From NCBI RefSeq assembly GCF_001456935.1, contig NZ_KQ758485.1, forward strand, positions 1 to 64,000: a stretch of DNA of 64,000 bases. Direction: 5' to 3'. Shown in pieces: positions 51,682 through 60,965 of the stretch. The translations under genes and the position numbers were made by a program. A model generated the notes under the pieces. It saw only the letters and a list, made by a program, of their open reading frames with translations, had not been told where the DNA came from and did not search any database. Every line of letters begins with the position of its first letter. Position 1 is the first letter of the stretch. The stretch comes from [Bacillus] enclensis. Its GTDB lineage: Bacteria > Bacillota > Bacilli > Bacillales > Bacillaceae_B.

Positions 51682-54600
51682 TTATTTATTGTGACCTTTT
51701 TTCTTTCCAGTTTTATCTTTTGATTTTCCTTTCGCCTTTCCCTTCTGTTCCACTTTAATGACCACTGTCGTAAGGGAATCAATCGTCAAGGTATCTTTCT
51801 TCAATTTCAACCCTGATCTGTCTTCAACCGGCTTGACGCCTGCTTCGTCGTCATCGACCAGCACTTTCGCACCTCTGAGGTCGTAGTCTCCGATGGACAG
51901 TGTACGTTTTTTGTCGTCGGCGTTGACAAATACATAGTAGGTACCCGTGTTATCCGTGGAAACATTTTTGTAAGCAAGCATCAAATCCTGGTCCTTGATC
52001 TCCGGGATGTTCATTAATGTGACGTTCTGATCAACGAGTTCTTTTTCGCCGAGGCGGAAGGCATTTGTCGATCTTCTAAGTTTGATCAAGCCTTCAGTAT
52101 ACTTCCTCGTCGTTGAGTTCACGGCGAATTCCTTCTTGTTCGTCGCCTTCTCCCAATCAAACTTATTGATCGCATCCGAAGAATCATAGGAATCATGGAT
52201 AAAGTATCCGAACGGATTGCCGTCCCCATCTTTTAACTCATGATACTTCTGTTCAGGCACGCCTTCACCGAACCACTGCTTCGTGCGGCCGTATTCCTGA
52301 CCGGCATGAAGGAAAGCCGTTCCCTGTGACGTCAGGATCATGGAGTTCCCGAGACGGACCCGTTTGTGAATTTCCAGGTTGTTCTCCGGGATGGCCGGAT
52401 CTTTCTTGATCGACTGCGCGATGACATCATACAGCGGCAGGTTGTCATGCGCCGCGATGTATTGGACCATGTCGCCTGGATCGTCATCGGCCGTGTTGCC
52501 CGGCTGGCCTTTGATGTTATTGAAAATCGTGTTGATATCGCGTGCGCCGCCTGTGATGAAGCGCGGTTCGCCTTCCGAACCGAATCCGGATTTCAATTCG
52601 TTCCTGATTTCATCGGAGAAGACACCGACGTCATCGGTTTTGTCCATCCAATCCTGATCGGCGCCCATTCCTTTGAGGTCAGGGTCAGAAAGATGGCCGG
52701 CAAACGTTCTCCAGCCTTCCCCGATAAAGAGTGCGTCAGGGTTGACGGATGCAGCCGCGTCATAAGCATTCTGAACAGCAGGGTACGTCGCGTCACCCAT
52801 CATATCGAAGCGCATGCCATCGATCTTATATTCTTCAAACCAGTATTTTACCGAATCCACCATCAGCTTCTCAGCCATCTTGTGGTTTGTAGCCAGGTTG
52901 TTACCGAAGCCTCCGAGGAAGTTTCCTTTATCATCCTGGAACGCGTAGTAATTTGGAACAATGTCGTTCAGCGTGCTTGTCTGCGCCATATGCGTGTACA
53001 CGACATCCAGCACGACGCCCATTCCCGCTTCATGGATGGCATCAATCAGCTGTTTGAGCTCTTTCACCCGCAGTTCAGGATCTTTCGGGTTTTCTGAGTA
53101 AGCCCCGTCCGGTGAAAAATAACTGTGCGGATCGTAGCCCCAGTTGTATTCGTTGCCGCCGGCTGAATACTCTAGCTCCCTTTTACCCATCTTCGTTTCG
53201 TCACCGTAGTACCAGGCCATGACCGGAAGCAGCTGGACGTGTGTGACACCGAGTGATTTGATGTAATCGAGCTTATCGATGAACGCTTTGTAGGATCCCC
53301 ATCTTGCGTCAAGGTCCCCTTCGATCGACGGATCGGATGTGAAGTCGCGGACGTGGACTTCATAAATCACGGCGTCCTCGCGTTTTTCATAACCGTCGAT
53401 GTCGGCTTGCGAGAAGCCTTTCGGATTTGTTCCATTCAAATCAACGATCGCCGCTTTTCCGACCGTATCGCCATCAGGACCTGCTTCACCTTTTGTGTTC
53501 ACCGTGAAAGCGGCCATTGACTTCGCGTAAGGGTCCAGCACTTTTTTCGTTACACCGTCATTTGTGACTTCATATTGATAGTAATACCCTTTCAAGTCTT
53601 TTACTTTCAGATCTTTGGCTTTGACGTCGGCTGACCAGACGCCTTTTTCGCCTTTCGTCAGGTCGACACTGCCAATCTTGGATGAAGCTTCTTTTTTATC
53701 ATAAAAATTGGCCGTTACTTTGCTTGCTTTCGGTGCCCACAATTTCAGCGTGGCATCTCCTTCTTTATAGGTTGCACCGAGGTCATCGCCGTCATATCCG
53801 TACATTTCATCAAGCAGCCTCCAGCCGGTTGAGGCTGAAACGGTCCTGCCTGAGTAGGTGATGGACAACGGAAGTTTATCAAGGCTGAAGGAAGCTTTCA
53901 CTTCGACTGTTTTATCGCCGGTTATTTCAGCGTTTTCCACGGCCACCTCAGCTCCAGCACTGTCTTTGATGGAGAGATTTTTAATCAAATCTTCCTCGGC
54001 CAATCCCTCTGTCATCGTGAAGCCGAGACGGATCATATCTTCTGAAATTACCTCTGCAGATGTGATCCCCGACGCCACTTCCCAATGAGGGGAAACATAA
54101 ACCGTATCGTCGCCCTGTCTGACCCAGAGACGGTTGTATTTGTCCAGCAGATTGAACGATTTATCCCCGCCGTCCTTGCCTGAATCCCCTTTGGATTCAT
54201 CCATGACGATGAAGCCGATTTGTTTTGCATTTTCGTTTAATGGGATATCCACATATGCTCCATACTGGTCCCTGCCGGTTAGATCAGCTGCGTCAGTCGG
54301 CCAGTTTGCTGAAGGAGCTGCAACGTCTCCCCAGTTCCATATCCCGAAATTTTCGTAATTTGAATCGTCACGCACGTAGTGAATGCGGACCGTGTTTTCC
54401 GGTAAATCAACAGGCTCATAGGTGTAGACTTTATCCGACCCCTGTTTGATCCAGATCTCATTCATGTCTTCAGAAGTAATGGTAAATCCTTTGTCGCCGC
54501 CGTCTTTACCACTGTCCCCCTTAGTCACATCCATGACCAGGAAGCCGATGTTCTTCGCGCCTTCAGCAAGCGGTACATCGATATAGGCACCGTAGCTGTC

Positions 54601-57300
54601 GGTCTTTTCGAACATGGTTGCGCCTGTCGGCCAGTTGGCTGAAGGGTCTCTTACGTCATTCCACAGCCACGCACCATAGTTTTCATAGTTGCCGTCGTCA
54701 CGCTTGTAGTGGATGCGGATGTTGTTCTCGGGGACCGGCTCTACTTCAGGTTCGCCTTCATCAGCTGAACCTGCTTCTACGCCTGTGATCGTACCGCCAT
54801 CAACTGTAAGCAGTGCGGTACCTCCATCTGCTTTTGCCGGAAGCGTCACGGTCACTTCTTCAGCCCCGGATACAGGATATTCTTTCCCGGAATAATGGTC
54901 GGTGATGACCGCATCGGGAGAGTCGACAGAAACCGTGACCTCTTTCGCTTCGTCCCCGACATTCAGTCCCACATACACCGAATCATCCCCATACGTCCGC
55001 GAGAACATCAGGAACTTGTCGCTGTCCGTTCCGCCGATAAAGCTTCTTTCCCCTTTGGCAAAAACTTTCGAGTATTCGCCGCGGAAGTTGAGAATCTTTT
55101 TATAGTGTTCAAGGATATCGTTGTTTTCAACCTTATCCCATGCAAGGTCATAACGGTTATCATATTGCGGGTAGTTGTTCGCGCCGCTTTGGCCGAGCTC
55201 CTCACCGTAATAGATGACCGGCTGTCCTTTCGATGTCGCCTGCAGGGAAGCAGCCAGTTTCAGCTTGCCTTCATCCCCGTCAAGTGAGTAGAGGAATCCA
55301 TCTTCATCATGGCTTCCGAGGAACTGGCCGAGAGTTGCGGTGTTATCGATTTTCCCGTTGCGGGCAGCCAATTTGTCATCCGCCGCTTTTACGTTTCCGT
55401 TCACAAATTCTTTAGCAATGTCCTTGAACCCGAAATCAAGCAGGGAATCCATCATCCCGGACTCTAAGAGGCCCTGATCATTATCAGTACTCGCCCCCCA
55501 TGCTTCCCCGATCATCTTGTGCTCGGGCATTTTCTCCGTGATCGCATTCTTGAACGCCATCCACGTCGGTTTGTCGACATGCTTTACGGTATCCACACGG
55601 AAATAATCGATCGTGTTACCTTTCTCGGTTGTCGCTTTGTCGATCCAATCTGTCTGCCAGTCGATGATCTGCTGGCGGACTTCAGGGTCTTCTGTCATGA
55701 TGTCCGGCAGTCCTGCCAGTTCACCGACCACTTCGTCACTGCCGACATCTGAACCCTGACGAACGATATCACTGAAGCGTGCGCGGTCTTCGTCGGTTGG
55801 ATAGCCGGCTGGACGTTGCTCTTCAGGAAGGTCCCCGTCGATTTCTTTAAGCCCGTAACCCGTGTGGTTCAACACCACATCCACCATGATCTTGATTCCG
55901 CGTTCATGGGCTTCGTCAATCAGCGTATGGAACTCTTCCATCGAACCGAAATGAGGGTTCAGCTCGCTGAAATTGTCGGCCCAATAACCGTGATAGGCAA
56001 AGTATGGCTCGCCGCCTTCTCCTTCGCGGACATCATAGTTCACGTTGTCAACAATCGGACTGATCCAGACGGTGTTCACGCCAAGCTCATCCAAGTAGTC
56101 AAGCTTGTCCGTGATCCCTTCAAAGTCGCCGCCCTGATAGGAACCGCGCTTCGACTTGTCATAGTTCAAGCCAGATGGATCATCATTCGTTTTGTCGCCG
56201 TTGAAGAATCGGTCCGTCAGCATGAAATAGATGATGGACTCATCCCAGTCGAAGTCATTCTCGCCGACAGCCTGCCTTGTCTTCACTTCAACTTCGGCAG
56301 TTCCTTCATATGGATTGCCATAGCTGTCGACCACTTTCAAAGGAATTGTCTTCGTGCCGGCCGTCACGTTGTCATCGACCGCTATCGTCACTTCTTTTAA
56401 TGAGGGATCGACTGTAAGGTTTTTCGATCCGCCGAGCTCTGAAAGATCTGCCGTGATTTTAGAAACTGACAGCTCTTCTGTCAATCCTTCAATATCCACG
56501 TTCAGAACCGCATTTTCGTTATAATCAATCGCTCCAGGTTCTACAGTCCCGGTTACCGTCAAATCGCCCTTTTGAAAATCAAGATAGGACGTGCCGTCAA
56601 CCGTATTGTACGGATCGCTGACCTCAGTTGTTTCCCCATCTTTTGTTACAAGGAAAGAGTATGGAGTCTTTCCATTCGGGATATCCTCATACGAAACCGT
56701 GAATCTCTCATTATCCGGTTCATACGTCATTTCCTTCGTTTCGCCATTAAACTTCAATTCTACTTTTTCAATCGTGTCCATGGCATCGTCAGCGAACAAC
56801 GCTTTGTCACGATAGTAAAAAGTCGCGTCGCCCTGATCAATCACAGGTGCCGATCCATCGGGAACGATCCTTATCTCTTCGACACCGCTTGTTATGTAAG
56901 CCTTCGTAAGCGAGTCGTTTTTATTGACCTTGATAAAGCGGTCACCGAATTCTTTTTGGGCAGTATCCCAGTCTTCTGTACTGCGCAGTACAAATCCAAA
57001 CTGCTCAGTATCGGGTCCAACTGCGATATTCGCTGTCGCAACCCCGTTTTCATATGAATCAAAATTTAGTTGGTCATCCCGAACTCCGGTGTTCCAGGCC
57101 CAGATGTTCCAGCCATCATACTGCTTGTCGTCGCGGATGTACGTGAAGCGCACGGTGCGGTCAGTGCCCGCTGCCGTGTCCACCGCTTCCCCGCCGGTTG
57201 AGGCCGCCGCTGTCTGTGCAGGTACGTATGGCAGCCACAGGCTCAACATCATCAATACTGTCATGAGTAACGAGAATCGCCGCTTTGTTCCTTTCTTCAT
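51682..57300 (-). CDS. Secreted amylopullulanase with two GH13 catalytic modules
   Basis: A 1872-residue extracellular starch-degrading enzyme. Signal peptide to about 33 (PAQTAAAS); N-terminal pullulanase-associated/CBM41-type module (RFTYIRDDKQYDGWNIW). GH13 alpha-amylase module 1 at about 345-800 (DVVLNH, FRVDTVKH, GEAWG, GSHDEDG). Two more CBM41-type modules follow (IRIHYKRDDGNYENYGAWLW; VRIHYVRDDSNYENFGIWNW), then CBM48 (ATLKLWAPKASKV). GH13_14 pullulanase module 2 at about 1330-1750 has YNWGYDP, DVVYTHM, MRFDMMGD, GEGWRT and AAHDNLPL. The tail is Lys-rich (KGKAKGKSKDK). It should cut both alpha-1,4 and alpha-1,6 bonds. Ribosome site GGGGAGG. Confidence 0.93.
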   Translation of the reverse strand: MKKGTKRRFSLLMTVLMMLSLWLPYVPAQTAAASTGGEAVDTAAGTDRTVRFTYIRDDKQYDGWNIWAWNTGVRDDQLNFDSYENGVATANIAVGPDTEQFGFVLRSTEDWDTAQKEFGDRFIKVNKNDSLTKAYITSGVEEIRIVPDGSAPVIDQGDATFYYRDKALFADDAMDTIEKVELKFNGETKEMTYEPDNERFTVSYEDIPNGKTPYSFLVTKDGETTEVSDPYNTVDGTSYLDFQKGDLTVTGTVEPGAIDYNENAVLNVDIEGLTEELSVSKITADLSELGGSKNLTVDPSLKEVTIAVDDNVTAGTKTIPLKVVDSYGNPYEGTAEVEVKTRQAVGENDFDWDESIIYFMLTDRFFNGDKTNDDPSGLNYDKSKRGSYQGGDFEGITDKLDYLDELGVNTVWISPIVDNVNYDVREGEGGEPYFAYHGYWADNFSELNPHFGSMEEFHTLIDEAHERGIKIMVDVVLNHTGYGLKEIDGDLPEEQRPAGYPTDEDRARFSDIVRQGSDVGSDEVVGELAGLPDIMTEDPEVRQQIIDWQTDWIDKATTEKGNTIDYFRVDTVKHVDKPTWMAFKNAITEKMPEHKMIGEAWGASTDNDQGLLESGMMDSLLDFGFKDIAKEFVNGNVKAADDKLAARNGKIDNTATLGQFLGSHDEDGFLYSLDGDEGKLKLAASLQATSKGQPVIYYGEELGQSGANNYPQYDNRYDLAWDKVENNDILEHYKKILNFRGEYSKVFAKGERSFIGGTDSDKFLMFSRTYGDDSVYVGLNVGDEAKEVTVSVDSPDAVITDHYSGKEYPVSGAEEVTVTLPAKADGGTALLTVDGGTITGVEAGSADEGEPEVEPVPENNIRIHYKRDDGNYENYGAWLWNDVRDPSANWPTGATMFEKTDSYGAYIDVPLAEGAKNIGFLVMDVTKGDSGKDGGDKGFTITSEDMNEIWIKQGSDKVYTYEPVDLPENTVRIHYVRDDSNYENFGIWNWGDVAAPSANWPTDAADLTGRDQYGAYVDIPLNENAKQIGFIVMDESKGDSGKDGGDKSFNLLDKYNRLWVRQGDDTVYVSPHWEVASGITSAEVISEDMIRLGFTMTEGLAEEDLIKNLSIKDSAGAEVAVENAEITGDKTVEVKASFSLDKLPLSITYSGRTVSASTGWRLLDEMYGYDGDDLGATYKEGDATLKLWAPKASKVTANFYDKKEASSKIGSVDLTKGEKGVWSADVKAKDLKVKDLKGYYYQYEVTNDGVTKKVLDPYAKSMAAFTVNTKGEAGPDGDTVGKAAIVDLNGTNPKGFSQADIDGYEKREDAVIYEVHVRDFTSDPSIEGDLDARWGSYKAFIDKLDYIKSLGVTHVQLLPVMAWYYGDETKMGKRELEYSAGGNEYNWGYDPHSYFSPDGAYSENPKDPELRVKELKQLIDAIHEAGMGVVLDVVYTHMAQTSTLNDIVPNYYAFQDDKGNFLGGFGNNLATNHKMAEKLMVDSVKYWFEEYKIDGMRFDMMGDATYPAVQNAYDAAASVNPDALFIGEGWRTFAGHLSDPDLKGMGADQDWMDKTDDVGVFSDEIRNELKSGFGSEGEPRFITGGARDINTIFNNIKGQPGNTADDDPGDMVQYIAAHDNLPLYDVIAQSIKKDPAIPENNLEIHKRVRLGNSMILTSQGTAFLHAGQEYGRTKQWFGEGVPEQKYHELKDGDGNPFGYFIHDSYDSSDAINKFDWEKATNKKEFAVNSTTRKYTEGLIKLRRSTNAFRLGEKELVDQNVTLMNIPEIKDQDLMLAYKNVSTDNTGTYYVFVNADDKKRTLSIGDYDLRGAKVLVDDDEAGVKPVEDRSGLKLKKDTLTIDSLTTVVIKVEQKGKAKGKSKDKTGKKKGHNK

Positions 57301-57340
57301 GGTTATTTTTCCTCCCCTTTGTTATTCATTGTTCTGGTTG

Positions 57341-57354
57341 TGGAAACGTTTGCA
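57341..57354. promoter_or_regulatory. cre box 1 upstream of the pullulanase gene
   Basis: TGGAAACGTTTGCA (minus strand TGCAAACGTTTCCA) fits the CcpA consensus, 41 bp before the start codon. Confidence 0.7.
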
Positions 57355-57428
57355 CAAATATGTAAAAGAGCTGGTCATTGTTCTAAACTTTCTCCCAATG
57401 CAGTAGACCCTCACTTTTCCGCTTTAAA

Positions 57429-57442
57429 TGCAAACGCTTGCA
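57429..57442. promoter_or_regulatory. cre box 2 upstream of the pullulanase gene
   Basis: TGCAAACGCTTGCA, a near-perfect palindromic cre, 129 bp before the start. Two boxes suggest strong glucose repression, or a shared LacI-family maltose regulator. Confidence 0.75.
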
Positions 57443-57489
57443 ATTGTCTGTATTTTTAAATTTTACATGATTTTTACAAGGGGGACAAT

Positions 57490-57630
57490 ATGACTAAAGA
57501 CTCATCAGAAGTAAGCGAATGGTTCCCCCCTTCATGTGACACCTTTTTTGAAAATGCAGTCGCCAAACATAAGCACGAGTTAATCAAGAGTAATGACCCA
57601 GGCTCCTCTCATCATACATTTCAATGGTAA
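57490..57630 (+). CDS. Possible small protein (46 residues)
   Basis: ATG at 57490 has AGGGGG 5 nt upstream. The translation begins MTKDSSEVSEWFPPSCDTFF and ends SSHHTFQW. It lies 45 bp before the lipoprotein gene on the same strand and could be cotranscribed. It has no recognised family; support is only the ribosome site, position and amino-acid balance. Confidence 0.45.
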   Translation: MTKDSSEVSEWFPPSCDTFFENAVAKHKHELIKSNDPGSSHHTFQW

Positions 57631-57675
57631 ACGTTCCCTATTTAATCAAGTAAACCATTATAAGGAGGATGATGA

Positions 57676-58155
57676 ATGAGAAGTAAAGTGATGATTCTGG
57701 GAATGATGATGCTGCTATTGTTATCAGGCTGCAGTGACCCAGTGCAAGATGATTTACTGAACTACATCAACGAAGACCTGAAAGACCTTACCGTACTTGA
57801 AGAAGAAGCGTTGGCCGAATACGAAAGTGTCACAGGCGATAATTATGAGGATGACTACACAACCTACGTTCATATCAAAGACGTGGTCATGCCCGCATAC
57901 AAGGATTTTCTCGACCAGCTTGAAGAAGTGAAGCCTGCCACTTCAGAAGTCCAGGAAATACACGAACTCTACATCGATGCCGTTAATATGCAAAATAATG
58001 CCTTCATTAAAATCCTTGCCGCATTAGAGCAGCAAGATTACGAGATGGTTGCCGATGCGAACGAAATGCTAGCCGACGGAAGAGCCGGGATCAGAAAATA
58101 CACCAATCAACTGGAAAAACTCGCCGATGAGCATAATGTGGAATTGACGGAGTAG
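57676..58155 (+). CDS. Small helical lipoprotein, function unknown
   Basis: A 159-residue lipoprotein (lipobox LLLSGCS). The mature part is helical and acidic (NYINEDLKDLTVLEEEALAEYESV; YIDAVNMQNNAFIKILAALEQQDYEMV), like the four-helix bundle lipoproteins of Bacillus with no assigned role. Ribosome site AAGGAGG, 7 nt before ATG. Transcription probably ends in the hairpins at 58158-58275. Confidence 0.6.
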   Translation: MRSKVMILGMMMLLLLSGCSDPVQDDLLNYINEDLKDLTVLEEEALAEYESVTGDNYEDDYTTYVHIKDVVMPAYKDFLDQLEEVKPATSEVQEIHELYIDAVNMQNNAFIKILAALEQQDYEMVADANEMLADGRAGIRKYTNQLEKLADEHNVELTE

Positions 58156-58157
58156 TT

Positions 58158-58222
58158 GGGACCAGGGGACAGGAACGGTGTCCCTTTTATGGAGCGGGAC
58201 AGTGTACCTGTCCCCCTGTCCC
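58158..58222. repeat. Two 27-nt GGGACA elements in opposite orientation
   Basis: GGGACCAGGGGACAGG...GGTGTCCC (58158-58184) and GGGACAGTGTACC...CCCTGTCCC (58196-58222), each 27 nt, arranged as at 36748-36806. Confidence 0.75.
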
Positions 58223-58233
58223 ACTGTCAAATT

Positions 58234-58275
58234 AAAAGCCCGTCCCTCGTTGCTTTAAAGCAACGAGGGACGGGC
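58234..58275. terminator. Perfect 38-bp palindromic terminator (GGGACGG family)
   Basis: GCCCGTCCCTCGTTGCTTT is followed directly by its exact reverse complement. The A run on its left gives the minus-strand U tail for the amidohydrolase operon. Confidence 0.9.
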
Positions 58276-58280
58276 CTCCA

Positions 58281-59033
58281 TTATACGGTATGAACCGGCT
58301 TAAAACTATGCGCAGCCGAGGCAAATTCCTCAAAAAACTTCATCCACACCGGCTGGCTCCCCCACAGCTTCTCCGGGTGAAATTGAAATCCGAACAGGAA
58401 TGGATGGGTGGTGGATTCGTAACCTTCCACCAGCCTGTCTTCCTTGGACAAAGCTACCGCTTCCAAGCTGGTTCCCAGCTCGACCATATGCTGGCGGTGG
58501 AAGGAATTGACGGGAAGGTCTGACTGACCCATGATGGAATAAAACCTGCTTTCTTCCCTGACAACGATATCATGTACAGGCTGATCGGGTGGTATCAACT
58601 TACGTTCCTGGTGATGCTCGATGCCGCTGTCGGGTATGCTTGCCAGTCTGCCCCCGAGCACTTCATTGATCATCTGGGCGCCCCTGCAGAAACCAACCAT
58701 CGGCAGCCCCCTTTTCAGTCCGTATTCAACCAAACGCTTATCTGCTTTATACCGGCCGGGCCCGGACGATTTCAAACCGGCGAGCTGCGAGTTTCTTCTA
58801 TTAAGCGGGAGATATCCCCCTCCGGTGAACAAGAGTCCCTTTAAATGGTCGAGCGGCGGAAGTGAACAATCCCGGTAGATGGGGATCAGGTATGGCTCGA
58901 GCCCCACGCTCCTGACCAGCTCGATGGTATCCCTCTCGACGTATAGTAACGGATGACCAGGGTAAATATCATCACGGCTTCCTTCATCTGCATGGACGGT
59001 GACACCGACCATATCCGGTGTAAACGCTGTCAT
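58281..59033 (-). CDS. Class I glutamine amidotransferase-like hydrolase (C26, PuuD-like)
   Basis: A 250-residue cytoplasmic hydrolase of the gamma-glutamyl-GABA hydrolase type. Oxyanion loop LLFTGGGYLP, nucleophile elbow GFCRGAQMINEVLGG (Cys), and catalytic His-Glu in FGFQFHPEKLW are all present. It should cleave a gamma-glutamyl amide bond. Its ATG shares one base with the stop of the small membrane protein gene, so it is in the operon with the transporter and may act on the imported compound. Confidence 0.8.
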   Translation of the reverse strand: MTAFTPDMVGVTVHADEGSRDDIYPGHPLLYVERDTIELVRSVGLEPYLIPIYRDCSLPPLDHLKGLLFTGGGYLPLNRRNSQLAGLKSSGPGRYKADKRLVEYGLKRGLPMVGFCRGAQMINEVLGGRLASIPDSGIEHHQERKLIPPDQPVHDIVVREESRFYSIMGQSDLPVNSFHRQHMVELGTSLEAVALSKEDRLVEGYESTTHPFLFGFQFHPEKLWGSQPVWMKFFEEFASAAHSFKPVHTV

Positions 59034-59347
59034 TATAGAGCCTTCTTTTCAATCATATTCAGGTTTTCCCGTGACGTCTCGGGTTCCGTCTCCATATAGT
59101 GTACTTCACCCTTGATCGTCAGAGTATGGTTCTTGCTTAGATAAATCTGGACGATTCCTGCCAGAGCAGCGATTGCGGCCAGCCTGATGCCCCATGTCAT
59201 CAATTTGCCTGCGAATACGGCAAGAGAGGCTCCCATTTCCCCTCCGATCACCATCGTGACACCGAACAACAATCCAACAACCAGTCCCAGTAACATCGTG
59301 ATGAACGCAAGCCAAGTATATGTTTTCTCCATTAAATTCGCCAACAT
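59033..59347 (-). CDS. Small membrane protein linked to the transporter
   Basis: A 104-residue protein with two or three hydrophobic segments (WLAFITMLLGLVVGLLFGVTMVI; KLMTWGIRLAAIAALAGIVQIYL) and a charged tail. It is placed 16 bp after the large permease gene and overlaps the amidohydrolase by 1 bp. It could be a small accessory subunit of the permease, but it lacks the four-helix DctQ layout. AGGAGGAG precedes the ATG. Confidence 0.6.
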   Translation of the reverse strand: MLANLMEKTYTWLAFITMLLGLVVGLLFGVTMVIGGEMGASLAVFAGKLMTWGIRLAAIAALAGIVQIYLSKNHTLTIKGEVHYMETEPETSRENLNMIEKKAL

Positions 59348-59363
59348 AACATGTCTCCTCCTT

Positions 59364-60734
59364 TTATAATCCGATGATCGGTATGATTCCAGCCAGAAGA
59401 ATGATACTCACCAGTACATGCAGCAAGACCCACACTACGGCAAGCTTGGCCGTGTCTTTAAAAGTGGAGCCCGCTATCCCCATCGCGACAAACAGTCCCA
59501 ATGCAAGCGGCGGCGTCATTCCTTCGAGCGCGCCCGTCATTGCCGGCAGCATAGCAGCCAGCAGCACCGGATTCCCTCCGAGAGTACCGAAGACTGCGAT
59601 CATCGCTCCACCAAGGATGGCTACCTGTGCTGAACCAGGCAAGACCATGCCCAGAATCATGAAAAACAGCGGCAGAATGATAATAAGAGCCGTTGTGCTG
59701 AGCCCGAACGAAACAAACCATTCTCTCACAGCCTGTTCCATCTCTAGGCCTACAAACACCTGCGAAATCGCGTATGCCATATAAATGGTCACACCGATCG
59801 GCACGACTTTCGGCAGCGAAGACTTAAACATATTGAAAAGATTCGGGAAGTTGATCCGTTTTGAAGGCAGCGCTTTGCGCCCGATCGCCAGTGCATAAGC
59901 CCCGGCCAGTCCCGGAGTGAACATCAGGACAGAAGAAGAATACGCTCCAGCCCCTTCTTCACCGATACGGCCGATGATAAAGTCCTTGAACTGTGAATCC
60001 GCGAGAAGCGGCAGGAAGATCAATGCAGGTAAAATAAGGGCCGGCCAGCCGAGTGATAAGCTTCTCTTGAAGGTAGGCAGCTCCTCCCTAGGAACAGGTT
60101 CCACCTTGTAATACTTACAGAGCGCCCATAAAGTGAGCCAGCGCTGGACGAAGAACCAAAATCCGATTCCGTAGGCAACAACCATCCAGCTGCTCAGCGA
60201 TATGCTGTCTGGATAGACATCGTTCAAGATACCGAATGTCAGGATGACGATACCTGATGGGGGAATGATATTCCCCAGCATACTTGCCGACATTTCCGTG
60301 GTCGCAGCAAGCGCCTTTGGATAGTTAGATTTTTTCATCATCGGGATTGTAAATACCCCGGTCGTCGCTACATTCCCCGGGCCAGTCCCGGATAACGATG
60401 CCATGAACGTACTTCCAAGCAAAGCGACATATCCCGCCCCGCCCCTGAATCTTCCGACGATCGAAAGCATGAGCTTGATGATGCTGTTCACCACTTTTGT
60501 AGAATCAAAAATGATGGCGACTACCATAAAAGCAAAGATCGCATAGAAAAGTGAGCTTGTCGACGGAAACAGAAGCGACTGCCAGGCAAGTTCGTATGCC
60601 CCGGAAATAACCACTATGAAAACAAAAGCAAGCGTCATCACCTCGTACATCGGACGTTTAAACAAAACAAATAAGACGGCTACAAATGCAATCAGTGCAA
60701 GTAAATAAAAGATGGCTGCAGGTATTCCAAACAC
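59364..60734 (-). CDS. TRAP/DctM-like large permease
   Basis: A 456-residue integral membrane protein with about 11-12 hydrophobic segments. Patterns such as GSTFMASLSGTGPGNVATTGVFTIPMMKKSNYPKALAATTEMSASMLGNIIPPS and the second-half GSAQVAILGGAMIAVFGTLGG resemble the paired re-entrant motifs of TRAP large subunits and related DctM/Dcu carriers. A separate binding protein is not visible here. GTG start 60734 behind GGGGGAAC. Substrate is probably a dicarboxylate or hydroxy acid, judged from the divergent genes. Confidence 0.68.
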   Translation of the reverse strand: MFGIPAAIFYLLALIAFVAVLFVLFKRPMYEVMTLAFVFIVVISGAYELAWQSLLFPSTSSLFYAIFAFMVVAIIFDSTKVVNSIIKLMLSIVGRFRGGAGYVALLGSTFMASLSGTGPGNVATTGVFTIPMMKKSNYPKALAATTEMSASMLGNIIPPSGIVILTFGILNDVYPDSISLSSWMVVAYGIGFWFFVQRWLTLWALCKYYKVEPVPREELPTFKRSLSLGWPALILPALIFLPLLADSQFKDFIIGRIGEEGAGAYSSSVLMFTPGLAGAYALAIGRKALPSKRINFPNLFNMFKSSLPKVVPIGVTIYMAYAISQVFVGLEMEQAVREWFVSFGLSTTALIIILPLFFMILGMVLPGSAQVAILGGAMIAVFGTLGGNPVLLAAMLPAMTGALEGMTPPLALGLFVAMGIAGSTFKDTAKLAVVWVLLHVLVSIILLAGIIPIIGL

Positions 60735-60761
60735 ATATAGTTCCCCCTTTGCGTCATTGTC

Positions 60762-60784
60762 ATAACCATTACCTTAGTGGTTAT
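60762..60784. promoter_or_regulatory. GntR operator O1, upstream of the permease gene
   Basis: ATAACCA and TGGTTAT form an inverted repeat separated by 9 nt. TGGTTATAAC-type words recur at 60928 and 62006 in front of gntR and the AtuA gene. Confidence 0.6.
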
Positions 60785-60927
60785 AACATTTAATGAAGAT
60801 TATAGCAGAGTTTTTTGAATAATCAAACACTTTTATAAAAAAATATACTGGAAATCTGAAAAACCAACCTAAATTACTATAAGAATTATCCATTGAAATT
60901 AATTACTTTCATAATGAATCCATAGTG

Positions 60928-60945
60928 GTTATAATAAGTAATAAC
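60928..60945. promoter_or_regulatory. GntR operator O2 over the gntR promoter
   Basis: GTTAT and ATAAC are separated by 8 nt (GTTATAATAAGTAATAAC). The TATAAT at 60930-60935 inside it is a likely -10, so binding would block gntR transcription (autorepression). Confidence 0.55.
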
Positions 60946-60965
60946 AAGATATGGAAGGTGATCTT

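Noticed and set aside
52366..53097. 243-residue ORF opposite the pullulanase
   Set aside because: Antisense shadow of a conserved catalytic module; no ribosome site.
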